Source: Chitinophaga pinensis (GTDB lineage: Bacteria > Bacteroidota > Bacteroidia > UKL13-3). Taken from it: 9,079 bases of DNA. Both the position numbers and the translations under genes were made by a program. The stretch spans positions 1-9,079 of the forward strand of contig CAMCJW010000107.1 in NCBI GenBank assembly GCA_945875195.1, given 5' to 3'. Every line of letters starts with the position of its first letter. The first letter of the stretch is position 1. The notes beneath the pieces were generated by a model. The model was not told where the DNA came from, did no database searches, and saw only the letters and a program-made list of their open reading frames with translations. Below, in pieces: positions 1 to 6,555 of this stretch.

Positions 1-291
1 GGCGATTATGCAGAATTAGAAACAACCGAGTTCATTCCGGGTTGGACAAGTATCTATTTATACCAAGGATTTGAACTTGATATTATGACTTATTTGAAAG
101 CCTTTCCTCAATCTTCCTTTGAAGGTTGCTACAATAAGGCTTATGTAGCAAATATAGAAGGCGTAAACATCCCTTTTTTGCATATCAACCAACTCATTCT
201 AGAGAAAAAAGCCAATGCCCGCCCAAAAGATTTGTTAGATATTGAAGAGTTGGAAAAAATTATTGCAATCCAAGAAAATGGCCCAAAGTAA
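1..291 (+). CDS. C-terminal part of a nucleotidyltransferase-like protein (5' end outside the window)
   Basis: The frame is open from the first base and stops at 289-291, giving 96 residues of a C-terminus. The stretch IPFLHINQLILEKKANARPKDLLDIEELEKI has the layout usual at the end of small nucleotidyltransferase-fold proteins (DUF6036/AbiEii-like): a hydrophobic strand with 'PFLHI', a helix ending in Lys, then R-P-K-D and an acidic helix (D-L-L-D-I-E-E-L). The catalytic G-S/D-x-D part would lie upstream and cannot be checked. Such proteins are often stand-alone or act as toxin-type nucleotidyltransferases with a partner gene. The partner, if any, would be to the left; there is none downstream on this strand, where a terminator follows at once. 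The family-level call rests on remembered resemblance of the C-terminal motif, so the biological role stays open. Confidence 0.62.
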   Translation, partial: GDYAELETTEFIPGWTSIYLYQGFELDIMTYLKAFPQSSFEGCYNKAYVANIEGVNIPFLHINQLILEKKANARPKDLLDIEELEKIIAIQENGPK

Positions 292-313
292 TTAAACTTT
301 GAGCCATTTTTTT
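278..313 (+). terminator. Rho-independent terminator overlapping the stop codon of the nucleotidyltransferase-like gene
   Basis: Left arm ATGGCCCAAAGT (278-289) pairs with right arm ACTTTGAGCCAT (296-307) with one mismatch, loop AATTAA, followed by seven T (307-313). The left arm is coding sequence for the last residues (NGPK) and the loop holds the stop codon, so the hairpin is built into the gene end. It ends the rightward transcript; the facing sigma factor gene ends 40 nt away. Confidence 0.8.
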
Positions 314-345
314 GCCAGAAGCCAGAAGCTAGCGGCCAGAAGCCC
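314..345. repeat. Degenerate tandem 7-bp repeat (GCCAGAA)
   Basis: Units read GCCAGAA (314-320), GCCAGAA (321-327), GCTAGCG (328-334, degenerate), GCCAGAA (335-341), then a partial GCCC. It sits between two convergent gene ends, directly after the T-run of the terminator. Short heptamer arrays of this kind in intergenic DNA are usually products of replication slippage; no function is visible. Confidence 0.6.
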
Positions 346-350
346 TTCTT

Positions 351-1214
351 CTATCCTAAATACGCCTTCAAGATTTTGCTCTTACTAGATTTACGCAACC
401 TGCGAAGGGCTTTTTCTTTTATCTGACGTACACGCTCACGCGTTAAACCAATCTTCTCTGAAATATCTTCTAAGGTATGTGCCGGACCACCATCTAAACC
501 ATAATAAAATTTCAATACATCGCGTTCTTTTTCACTTAAAGTGGAAATAACACGGTTGATTTCTTTTTGTAATGATTCGTTGATCAATTGCACATCCGGT
601 CGAGGTTCATCGTTGGTATCCAAAATACCCAATAAGGTATTGTCTTCACCATCTGTAAGCGGTGCATCTATACTCAAATGCCTACCAGTAGAACGCAAAG
701 CATTTTCTACTTCTTGCAATGGAATATCCATTGCTTCGGCAATTTCTTCAACGGTTGGTTCACGCTCTAATTCTTGCTCCAAACGAGCAGAGGTATTACC
801 TATTCTTCCTATTGAACCAACTTTGTTTAAAGGCAAACGAACTATCCTACTTTGATCTGCCAATGCTTGCAAAATTGATTGACGAATCCACCAAACTGCA
901 TAAGAGATAAATTTAAACCCACGGGTTTCATCAAAACGTTTGGCAGCTTTAATTAAACCTAAGTTACCTTCGTTAATTAAATCACCTAATGTTAAGCCTT
1001 GATTTTGGTATTGTTTAGATACTGAAACTACAAATCTAAGATTGGCATTTACCAAACGCTCTAAAGCCACTTGGTCGCCTTCCCTTATTCTTCTTGCCAA
1101 CTCCACTTCCTCCTGCGCATCAATCATTGGTACTTTACTGATTTCGTTCAGGTACTTATCTAACGACTTGCTTTCGCGGTTAGTAAACTGTTTGCTTATT
1201 TTAAGCTGCCTCAT
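351..1214 (-). CDS. rpoD: RNA polymerase primary-type sigma factor, RpoD/SigA family (Bacteroidota short form)
   Basis: Directs RNA polymerase to promoters. The 287-residue protein has region 1.2 (about 16-48, SLDKYLNEISKVPMI), region 2 (about 53-120) with the core-binding stretch DLINEGNLGLIKAAKRF and the -10 melting and recognition stretch RGFKFISYAVWWIRQSI (99-114), region 3 (about 122-205) and region 4 (about 213-276) with the helix-turn-helix TLEDISEKIGLTRERVRQIK. Region 1.1 is absent, as is normal for the roughly 290-residue sigma factors of this phylum, whose holoenzyme reads TTTG/TAnnTTTG promoters. The N-terminus MRQLKISKQFTNRES matches the usual start of these proteins, which fixes the ATG at 1212-1214; AAGGG lies about 12 nt ahead of it. 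The gene stands alone, converging on the gene at 1-291. The genome could carry a close paralogue, so 'the' housekeeping sigma factor is likely but not proven. Confidence 0.93.
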   Translation of the reverse strand: MRQLKISKQFTNRESKSLDKYLNEISKVPMIDAQEEVELARRIREGDQVALERLVNANLRFVVSVSKQYQNQGLTLGDLINEGNLGLIKAAKRFDETRGFKFISYAVWWIRQSILQALADQSRIVRLPLNKVGSIGRIGNTSARLEQELEREPTVEEIAEAMDIPLQEVENALRSTGRHLSIDAPLTDGEDNTLLGILDTNDEPRPDVQLINESLQKEINRVISTLSEKERDVLKFYYGLDGGPAHTLEDISEKIGLTRERVRQIKEKALRRLRKSSKSKILKAYLG

Positions 1215-1263
1215 ATTATATTAAATCCCTTCTGGTGAATTGTTAGAATCTGCAAATTTCATG

Positions 1264-1294
1264 AAAAGATATGTTTATCTGTTAAAAAAACAAG
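1264..1294 (-). promoter_or_regulatory. Predicted Bacteroidota-type promoter of the sigma factor gene
   Basis: On the minus strand CTTG (1294-1291), exactly 19 nt, then TATCTTTT (1271-1264). Compared with TTTG-N19-TAnnTTTG this is 3 of 4 and 5 of 6 fixed bases at the ideal spacing. Transcription would start near 1257, giving a leader of about 43 nt. AT-rich DNA makes chance matches common, hence the moderate confidence. Confidence 0.42.
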
Positions 1295-1296
1295 TA

Positions 1297-1311
1297 ATAG
1301 TTAGTAACTAT
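1297..1311. promoter_or_regulatory. Perfect 15-bp palindrome ATAGTTA-G-TAACTAT abutting the rpoD promoter
   Basis: Two 7-bp arms around one central base, ending 3 bp upstream of the predicted -33 box (1291-1294). The half-site TAGTTA/TAACTA recurs at 1403-1408 and 1442-1447 in the same intergenic stretch, and the 12-mer TAGTAACTATTT is present twice (1302-1313, 1439-1450). The shape and position suit a regulator site; the regulator is unknown and chance is possible in DNA this AT-rich. Confidence 0.35.
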
Positions 1312-1448
1312 TTCGATAACAGGTATTTAAATTGATAATTGTGGTTTGTATGAAATTTGACAAAATTGACAAATTCAGCCAAATAGACCAATAAATTAAA
1401 ATTAGTTACCCGTTTCTATTAAAATCAAATCATATTACTAGTAACTAT

Positions 1449-2363
1449 TTATTTAGGTTGAACCAATATTTTGCGGTATTCCGCTGAACCGATTAAGTGA
1501 AGAAAATAAAGGTTAGCTAATTGTTTTGAATCATCAAAATCATAAAATGTGTGGCTGTCGTCTATTTGAAAAGTTTCAACAACTTGGCCATTGGGCAATA
1601 AAAGTTCAAATGAAAGTTCCTTGCCTCTTAAATTCTCGCCCAATGAAACAAATAATCTATTGGTTACAGGGTTTGGAAACACCTGAAAATTATTGCTAAC
1701 ATTGGTTACTGTTAAACTTGTTTGAAATTTGCCCCAAGAAAAACCACTAAAATAGCTGCTATCGCAGGTATTACAAATAGTGCCTACCTGATACAAACCT
1801 TGAGGTAAACTAGCAACGTTAAAAGCGCCTGAGGCCATTTCGCATTCCTTAAGTTGCCAATATTGATAATAAGAATAAGTTTTTCCGCCGTCGTCAGTAA
1901 ATCGATAAAAATACTTACGGGTATCATCTGAATCTATTGGCATAAAATTGCATCCCCCCATAGGACTGGGAAGCGGAAGACCACAAGTTCTAATAACAGG
2001 TGTCCATTTTAAATTGTCGGTAAATTTGTTTTGAAAGGAATCAATGGAGAATATTTTAATTCCGGTGCATGTATAATAGGGGTCATCAGATGAAATAAGC
2101 AGGGTTTGCTCAGGTAGATTTCTACCAATTATAAATAGGCTATCTGGCTTAAACCGGCGCATTGTATTAACCAATAAATAACCTATAATGGAGCTATCTG
2201 TGGCAGGTTTCCACCTAATTTTTACCTGAAATTTCCCATTGGATAATAAAGTAGAATTAATGCTGCAAAATTCGGGTATTTTGGTGCCTGCTTTTTTTTG
2301 CCCTGAGGCATTTAAACTAAAAACACATAAAATGAATATTATAAAAGCTAAATTTAGTTTCAT
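1449..2363 (-). CDS. Secreted protein with T9SS type A C-terminal sorting domain
   Basis: A 304-residue exported protein of unknown role. It starts MKLNLAFIIFILCVFSLNASGQ, a Lys plus hydrophobic-core Sec signal peptide with likely cleavage near ASG/Q. About residues 25-110 look fibronectin-III-like (VKIRWKPATDSSIIGYLLV). The middle is rich in Cys and aromatic residues (YYTCTG, GGCNF, ICNTCDSS). The last 80 residues are a sorting domain: NFQVFPNPVTNRLFVSL, then ELLLPNGQVVETF, then LYFLHLIGSAEYRKILVQPK. Such domains send proteins through the type IX system to the cell surface or medium and are cut off on the way. I chose the ATG at 2361-2363 because it gives a clean signal peptide; an in-frame ATG at 2396 would put 11 residues ahead of it and overlap the upstream gene. 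It lies 4 nt after the beta-helix gene, so co-transcription is likely. I do not recognise a catalytic domain. Confidence 0.8.
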   Translation of the reverse strand: MKLNLAFIIFILCVFSLNASGQKKAGTKIPEFCSINSTLLSNGKFQVKIRWKPATDSSIIGYLLVNTMRRFKPDSLFIIGRNLPEQTLLISSDDPYYTCTGIKIFSIDSFQNKFTDNLKWTPVIRTCGLPLPSPMGGCNFMPIDSDDTRKYFYRFTDDGGKTYSYYQYWQLKECEMASGAFNVASLPQGLYQVGTICNTCDSSYFSGFSWGKFQTSLTVTNVSNNFQVFPNPVTNRLFVSLGENLRGKELSFELLLPNGQVVETFQIDDSHTFYDFDDSKQLANLYFLHLIGSAEYRKILVQPK

Positions 2364-2367
2364 GGCT

Positions 2368-3849
2368 TTAAAGTTTATAATGTTTAAAATTAACAAGTGG
2401 AGGCGGAGGGTTTGTTATTTGTTTATTGTGCACGTTAGAACCTATTTCATTATACTCGGTAACGTCCAATTGAAATGTGCTTAAATTATTGTTAAATTTT
2501 GTCACATTGAAATAAGTGCCAATTAAATTTACGATTTTATTTTCGTCAACATTTGGATTTGTTTTAATATATAACCCATAATGCCTTTTATTTATACCCA
2601 AAACCTCGGAAAAAAATCTTGAACCAATAATATTAAAAGTAATATTAGAAGAATCATTTCCACCATTTGATAAACCTCCATAGTATAAATCATATCCCAG
2701 GTTCTCTTCAAACCAACTATTTGTAATATTAATAATTCGATTAAATAAACTTGGACCCATTCCCTCAATAAATATGGCACCTGAATTTTCGTCACCTGTA
2801 GTTGGAAAATTCGGATTTGGGTCGCTAGGTAGACAAAACCCATTTCTTTCAAAGTCACAGTTTAATATATTTATCAATTGGCCACCAGAATAAGAAATTC
2901 CCCAAACTCTGCACCAAACAATGAAACTATTTGAAATTGTAATTTGATTTGACGCAAAATCCATTGATGAATCTATTTTAATTCCATAATCACAATAATA
3001 TTCATAATCAAAACCCGTAACACTTGGAACCCAACCTTTATCACCTCCGATATGACAATTATTTATGTTAAAAAGTAAAGCTCCTGTTGAAAGAATCCCA
3101 ACATGGCAACAACGAATATGTAATTTTTCTAAATTAATAAATGCAACTTCAGGTTTAATATCAATTCCTATGGATTCATACCCTCCCTCCAAGAGATAGG
3201 TTGTATCTTCTTCAAATAATCTATGTTTATAAACTCCTGGTTTAAGGTAACTGCCAATAAATCCCAATTCAGAAAAAGTTGTATATGGATTATTAACCTC
3301 AAAAATTGTTTTAATTGGAATAGGTATTGATATTGTATTTTCATTTGCATAGTTTACCTCTACAAATTGTGAATTTGCAACAAAAATGGTAGATTTAATA
3401 CCACTACCTATAATATTTAATTTACCATTGTTATTTTGAAATCCTGTCTGTTTTATTACTAATTTGTCAACTAAATAATATCCTGCTGGAAAATAAAGAT
3501 TTCCACATGTTTTCGAAGTCATCAAGTCAGGGACAACTACAATTCCATATTGTAATGCATCAATTGCCAATTGGATAGATAAAGTATCATTGGTTGGAGT
3601 TGAATTACTAGGGTATGCATCTCCTTTTACTCCAAACCATTTAACATTAATAAAATTGTCAATAACTCTTTTAAATCTATAACCATTAACTGAAACAATT
3701 GCAGTTCCAGTATTATCAACTGAAGTGGTATCTGTTGCATCAAAACACCAATTTCCTTCCATTCCAATATCTGTAGTATAATAGATGTCTAAACCATTTG
3801 GGATAATTGTTGTTCGTAAATTATTAATTGTAGTAGTAATCAATGCCAT
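2368..3849 (-). CDS. Pectate-lyase-superfamily / phage-tailspike-like right-handed beta-helix protein
   Basis: A 493-residue protein. Residues about 1-65 form a short beta-rich head (YYTTDIGMEGNWCFDATD, TTSVDNTGTAIVSVNGYRFK) of the sort that precedes GH28-related or tailspike domains in phage and Bacteroidota proteins. Then comes INVKWFGVKGD (67-77), NDTLSIQLAIDAL (87-99) and GNLYFPAGYYLVDKLVI (116-132), the standard entry of the Pectate_lyase_3 fold: 'wFGakGDg, nDT.aiq.Ai, G.lyfPaGtY'. The rest repeats beta-helix rungs (LNIIGSG, INNCHIGG, ITISNSFIVW, INILNCDF, INITNSWFEEN, FNIIGSRF). This fold binds or cleaves polysaccharide, but no catalytic residues can be assigned by eye. There is no signal peptide and no T9SS domain, which is odd beside its exported neighbour. 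The gene is strikingly AT-rich: I count 12 G+C in 60 bases at 2521-2580 against 27 in 60 at 7501-7560 in comM. That suggests transfer. No SD sequence is seen. Confidence 0.78.
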   Translation of the reverse strand: MALITTTINNLRTTIIPNGLDIYYTTDIGMEGNWCFDATDTTSVDNTGTAIVSVNGYRFKRVIDNFINVKWFGVKGDAYPSNSTPTNDTLSIQLAIDALQYGIVVVPDLMTSKTCGNLYFPAGYYLVDKLVIKQTGFQNNNGKLNIIGSGIKSTIFVANSQFVEVNYANENTISIPIPIKTIFEVNNPYTTFSELGFIGSYLKPGVYKHRLFEEDTTYLLEGGYESIGIDIKPEVAFINLEKLHIRCCHVGILSTGALLFNINNCHIGGDKGWVPSVTGFDYEYYCDYGIKIDSSMDFASNQITISNSFIVWCRVWGISYSGGQLINILNCDFERNGFCLPSDPNPNFPTTGDENSGAIFIEGMGPSLFNRIINITNSWFEENLGYDLYYGGLSNGGNDSSNITFNIIGSRFFSEVLGINKRHYGLYIKTNPNVDENKIVNLIGTYFNVTKFNNNLSTFQLDVTEYNEIGSNVHNKQITNPPPPLVNFKHYKL

Positions 3850-3952
3850 GTCAGATTAATATTTACAATAAATATAATGAATTACTTAGACAAATTGTTT
3901 TAAATTTTTATTAATTGTTTTTACTTCCTTATAAAAAGGAACCGCATATTTA

Positions 3953-3968
3953 TTTGGTTCGAACCAAA
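3953..3968. other. Perfect 16-bp palindrome TTTGGTTCGAACCAAA after feoB
   Basis: The palindrome has no mismatch and lies 2 nt beyond the feoB stop codon (3971-3973). In RNA it could form a 6-bp stem with a UCGA tetraloop, but no T-run follows on the feoB strand, so it is a poor intrinsic terminator. A further GAACC half-site occurs at about 3940-3944. It may protect the feoB mRNA 3' end, or be a protein-binding site for the beta-helix gene that starts 104 nt downstream. Confidence 0.4.
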
Positions 3969-3970
3969 AC

Positions 3971-6091
3971 TTAGCCAAATACTTGATAGATAAAAAGGCT
4001 GCTACCATAAGCCAAAACAGTGAGGTACACAAATTGAATAATTGTCCATTTTGTAGAATCTGTTTCCTTTTTTACAATGGCAACCGTACTGATACATTGC
4101 ATGGCAAAAGCATAAAAAATAAGCAGGGAGAAAACTGTTGCCAAACTGTAGCTTGGTTTGCCCGTTTGCGAATTGGTTTCAACCAACATGGCATCTCTAA
4201 TAGAATCTAAATTATCTTCTGCTCCACTTACACTATAAATGGTTGTCATGGTTCCAACAAAAACTTCCCTTGCGGCCATTGAGGTAAGCAATGCAATGCC
4301 TATTTTCCAATCAAAACCCAAAGGCCTAATCACAGGTTCAATAAATTTTCCAAACTGACCAGCGTAACTCGCTTCCAACAAATCGGCGTCGCGCCTCAAT
4401 GAAATGCCTCCAATCATTGCCTCATTCTTTTCAGATTCGGTTAAATTGGCCATTTGCACCTCATATTTTGTTGTAACAGCAGCCATTTTTTCTCTTGGTC
4501 CGGTTGAAGCCAATACCCATAAAACAACAGATACAGCAATGATAATTTTACCTGCACCATAAACAAAGGCTGCAGATTTTTCGTAGAGTGTGATCAATAT
4601 ATTTGAAGCAACTGGCAATTTATATCCTGGCAGTTCCATCAAGAAATAATTTTGCTGAACCGATTTAATAAAGTGTTTAAAAATCCATGCACTTAACAAA
4701 GCTGCTGCAAAACCAATAAGGTACATGAGCATGAGCACCAAACCATGTATATTAAACGGACCCCAAACTGCAGTATCTGGAATAAACAACGAAATTAATA
4801 AGGCATAAACAGGCAACCTTGCAGAACAACTCATCAATGGAATAACCAAAATAGTAATGAGCCTTTCCTTTCTATTTTCAATGCTCCTACTTGCCATAAT
4901 ACTTGGCACCGCACAAGCCATTCCACTAATTAAGGGTACAATAGATTTTCCATTCATGCCAAACGGACGCATCACTTTATCCATAATAAACCCTACTCGA
5001 GCCATGTAGCCAATGTCTTCGAGAATGGCAATAAAAAAGAAAAGTACTATAATTTGTGGCAGGAAAACAATCACACCACTTAACCCCGCCAAGATCCCTT
5101 CCACCAATAAATCATTGAGCACTCCTGGAGGCAAGGTGTTTTTTATATACTCGCTCATCCACGCAAATCCATATTCAACCAAATCCATTGGATAAGCACT
5201 CCAACTAAATACTGCCTGAAAAATGAGAAACATGAGTGCTAAAAATATCCCAATTCCATAGAACCTGTGCGTAAGAATGGCATCCATTTTTCGGGTGATA
5301 GATTTCTTTAAGTTATCTTGAGATTGTATCCTCGATATTTTTACAACCTTGTCAATGGTATGGTACCTACTAAATACTTCCTCCTCCTGAAACTGCCAGG
5401 TATCGAAAGCATATTTTTCAAAAACCTCCTTTATTCTTACCGATTTTTCGCTCAATAACTCCTTTGCATTGATGGCATATTGTAAGGCTGCGTAAGCATT
5501 CCTTTTATCGGTAACTTGGCTAAGTTCATTTAACATAGCTTGATCCAAATTCTCTAAGCCAAAATAGGTAACATGCGTTCTTGGGAGTTTATGAATAAGG
5601 GTTTGTTTTAGCGCATCAATGCCAGTCCTTTTTCTTGCATTGATAGGCACAATTGGCACCCCTAAATTACTTTCTAAAGCCTCTAAATTATAGGATATTC
5701 CCCTACGTGCAGCCACATCCATCATATTGAGGGCTATGATAGCTGGAACACCCAAATCACAAACTTGGGTAAATAATAGCAGGTTTCTTTTTAAGTTTGA
5801 GGCATCTGCAATAAAGATAACCAAATCGGGAAAATTGGTTTCAGATTTATTGCGCAGTATTTCATAGGTAACTAACTCATCCGCCGACTTTGGGTAAAGA
5901 CTATAAGTGCCCGGTAAATCTATTATTTGCAACTTTGTTTTCTCCGTGAGCATGGCGTCACCCATCTTTTTCTCAACGGTTGTACCTGGAAAATTACTCA
6001 CCTTTTGGTTCAAACCAGTAAGTGCATTGAATAAAGATGTTTTGCCACAATTGGGGTTACCAACTAATGCAACAGTTATGATTCTTTCCAT
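3971..6091 (-). CDS. feoB: Ferrous iron transporter FeoB (GTP-dependent)
   Basis: Imports Fe2+ across the inner membrane, driven by a cytosolic G domain. The 706-residue protein carries G1 GNPNCGKT (11-18), G2 around FPGTTVEK (34-41), G3 DLPG (58-61), G4 NMMD (122-125) and a G5-like INAR (150-153), then the helical regulatory domain (about 180-270). The membrane part starts near 277. It contains two gate repeats: GYMARVGFIMDKVMRPFGMNGKSIVPLISGMACAVPSIMASR, with the conserved Cys at 393 (ACAVP), and PLMSCSARLPVYALLI, with Cys at 422. Length is normal for a FeoB without the long C-terminal extension of the enterobacterial form. The start ATG (6089-6091) lies inside the end of feoA with a 16-nt overlap (6076-6091), so translation is probably coupled. 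No feoC follows; the next gene downstream is unrelated. Confidence 0.97.
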   Translation of the reverse strand: MERIITVALVGNPNCGKTSLFNALTGLNQKVSNFPGTTVEKKMGDAMLTEKTKLQIIDLPGTYSLYPKSADELVTYEILRNKSETNFPDLVIFIADASNLKRNLLLFTQVCDLGVPAIIALNMMDVAARRGISYNLEALESNLGVPIVPINARKRTGIDALKQTLIHKLPRTHVTYFGLENLDQAMLNELSQVTDKRNAYAALQYAINAKELLSEKSVRIKEVFEKYAFDTWQFQEEEVFSRYHTIDKVVKISRIQSQDNLKKSITRKMDAILTHRFYGIGIFLALMFLIFQAVFSWSAYPMDLVEYGFAWMSEYIKNTLPPGVLNDLLVEGILAGLSGVIVFLPQIIVLFFFIAILEDIGYMARVGFIMDKVMRPFGMNGKSIVPLISGMACAVPSIMASRSIENRKERLITILVIPLMSCSARLPVYALLISLFIPDTAVWGPFNIHGLVLMLMYLIGFAAALLSAWIFKHFIKSVQQNYFLMELPGYKLPVASNILITLYEKSAAFVYGAGKIIIAVSVVLWVLASTGPREKMAAVTTKYEVQMANLTESEKNEAMIGGISLRRDADLLEASYAGQFGKFIEPVIRPLGFDWKIGIALLTSMAAREVFVGTMTTIYSVSGAEDNLDSIRDAMLVETNSQTGKPSYSLATVFSLLIFYAFAMQCISTVAIVKKETDSTKWTIIQFVYLTVLAYGSSLFIYQVFG

Positions 6092-6312
6092 ACACTTAAT
6101 TCAATTTCTATACTTGCTGCATCAGCTAACCTCAAACACAATTTCGACTCTCCTACCCTAATGGCAATAGGGTCGCCAAAAGGAGCAATGTTCTCCAATT
6201 CAACCTGCTCGCCAGGCAATACACCCATTTCAAAAAGCTTGAGGGCTAGCACATCTCCATTCACTTTTGTAACAACCGCTTGCTGCCCCATTTTAATTTC
6301 TGATAGATTCAT
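6076..6312 (-). CDS. feoA: FeoA, small SH3-like partner of FeoB
   Basis: A 78-residue cytosolic protein with the FeoA fold: MNLSEIKMGQQAVVTKV at the N-terminus, then LKLFEMGVLPGEQVELENIAPFGDPIAIRVGESKLCLRLADAASIEIE. The L-x-E-M-G-x-x-P-G turn and the final 'LRxxDAxxIEIE' are typical. FeoA is needed for full FeoB transport and is thought to act on its cytosolic part. I chose the ATG at 6310-6312 since FeoA proteins begin directly with 'MxLSELKxGxxAxV'. A longer in-frame start at 6417 would add 35 basic, hydrophobic residues unlike the family and would run through the likely promoter and operator. It is first in the operon, overlapping feoB by 16 nt, and is probably controlled by the inverted repeat at 6322-6340. 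Confidence 0.95.
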   Translation of the reverse strand: MNLSEIKMGQQAVVTKVNGDVLALKLFEMGVLPGEQVELENIAPFGDPIAIRVGESKLCLRLADAASIEIELSVWKES

Positions 6313-6321
6313 TGCTGGGCA

Positions 6322-6340
6322 ATTTAGACTTTTTCTAAAT
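6322..6340. promoter_or_regulatory. Candidate iron-responsive operator of feoAB (19-bp inverted repeat)
   Basis: ATTTAGA-CTTTT-TCTAAAT is a perfect 7-5-7 inverted repeat, 9 nt upstream of the feoA start codon. The 19-bp length and TTAGR-type half-sites resemble sites of DtxR/MntR-family metal repressors more than the Fur 7-1-7 box. It covers the predicted transcription start, as expected for iron-dependent repression. The metal-sensor assignment is inferred from context. Confidence 0.5.
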
Positions 6341-6345
6341 AGCTG

Positions 6346-6376
6346 CAAAATGATTGTTATCAGGGAAATGGGCAGA
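6346..6376 (-). promoter_or_regulatory. Predicted promoter of feoAB
   Basis: On the minus strand TCTG (6376-6373), 19 nt, TCATTTTG (6353-6346): one mismatch each to the TTTG and TAnnTTTG boxes at exactly the preferred spacing. Transcription would begin about 7 nt further on, near 6339, inside the inverted repeat at 6322-6340, leaving a leader of about 27 nt. Confidence 0.4.
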
Positions 6377-6555
6377 ATTACTCGCAGTTTAAAAAATCTC
6401 GATTGCAAAATATGCAAAACATTTATCCTATATACCTGATTTTATTGGCTTTTTGGGGTATTGTAAATTATTTTTTATGGAAAGCTTAGGCTTACTTGCA
6501 CACCTAAAATAAAACTAAAAAACATTGGTTTTGTATTTTATTAAAATAATAAATT

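Noticed and set aside
541..910. Plus-strand frames opposite the sigma factor gene
   Set aside because: Antisense to a highly conserved coding region; Ser/Leu-rich with no family resemblance.
1356..1375. Two TTGACA hexamers (1357-1362, 1366-1371) as a plus-strand sigma-70 promoter
   Set aside because: No plus-strand gene follows (the next genes are all on the minus strand), and this phylum does not use TTGACA/TATAAT.
1449..2396. Upstream ATG (2396) for the T9SS-exported protein
   Set aside because: It places 11 residues before a clean signal peptide and overlaps the preceding gene by 29 nt; the ATG at 2363 fits better.
2592..2858. 88-codon minus-strand frame inside the beta-helix gene
   Set aside because: Lies wholly inside a well supported gene in another frame; Leu/Ile-rich shadow without motif.
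3864..3894. Promoter for the beta-helix gene starting from TTTG at 3894-3891
   Set aside because: At 19-nt spacing the downstream element reads TTATTGTA, and the better TATATTTA is only 14 nt away; not convincing.
6076..6417. Longer FeoA with 35 extra N-terminal residues (start at 6417)
   Set aside because: The extension is unlike FeoA proteins and crosses the predicted promoter and inverted repeat; the ATG at 6312 gives the family start.
6441..6555. Promoter for comM
   Set aside because: A TGGTTTTG (6526-6533) resembles the -7 box, but no TTG-type box lies at 19-21 nt upstream.
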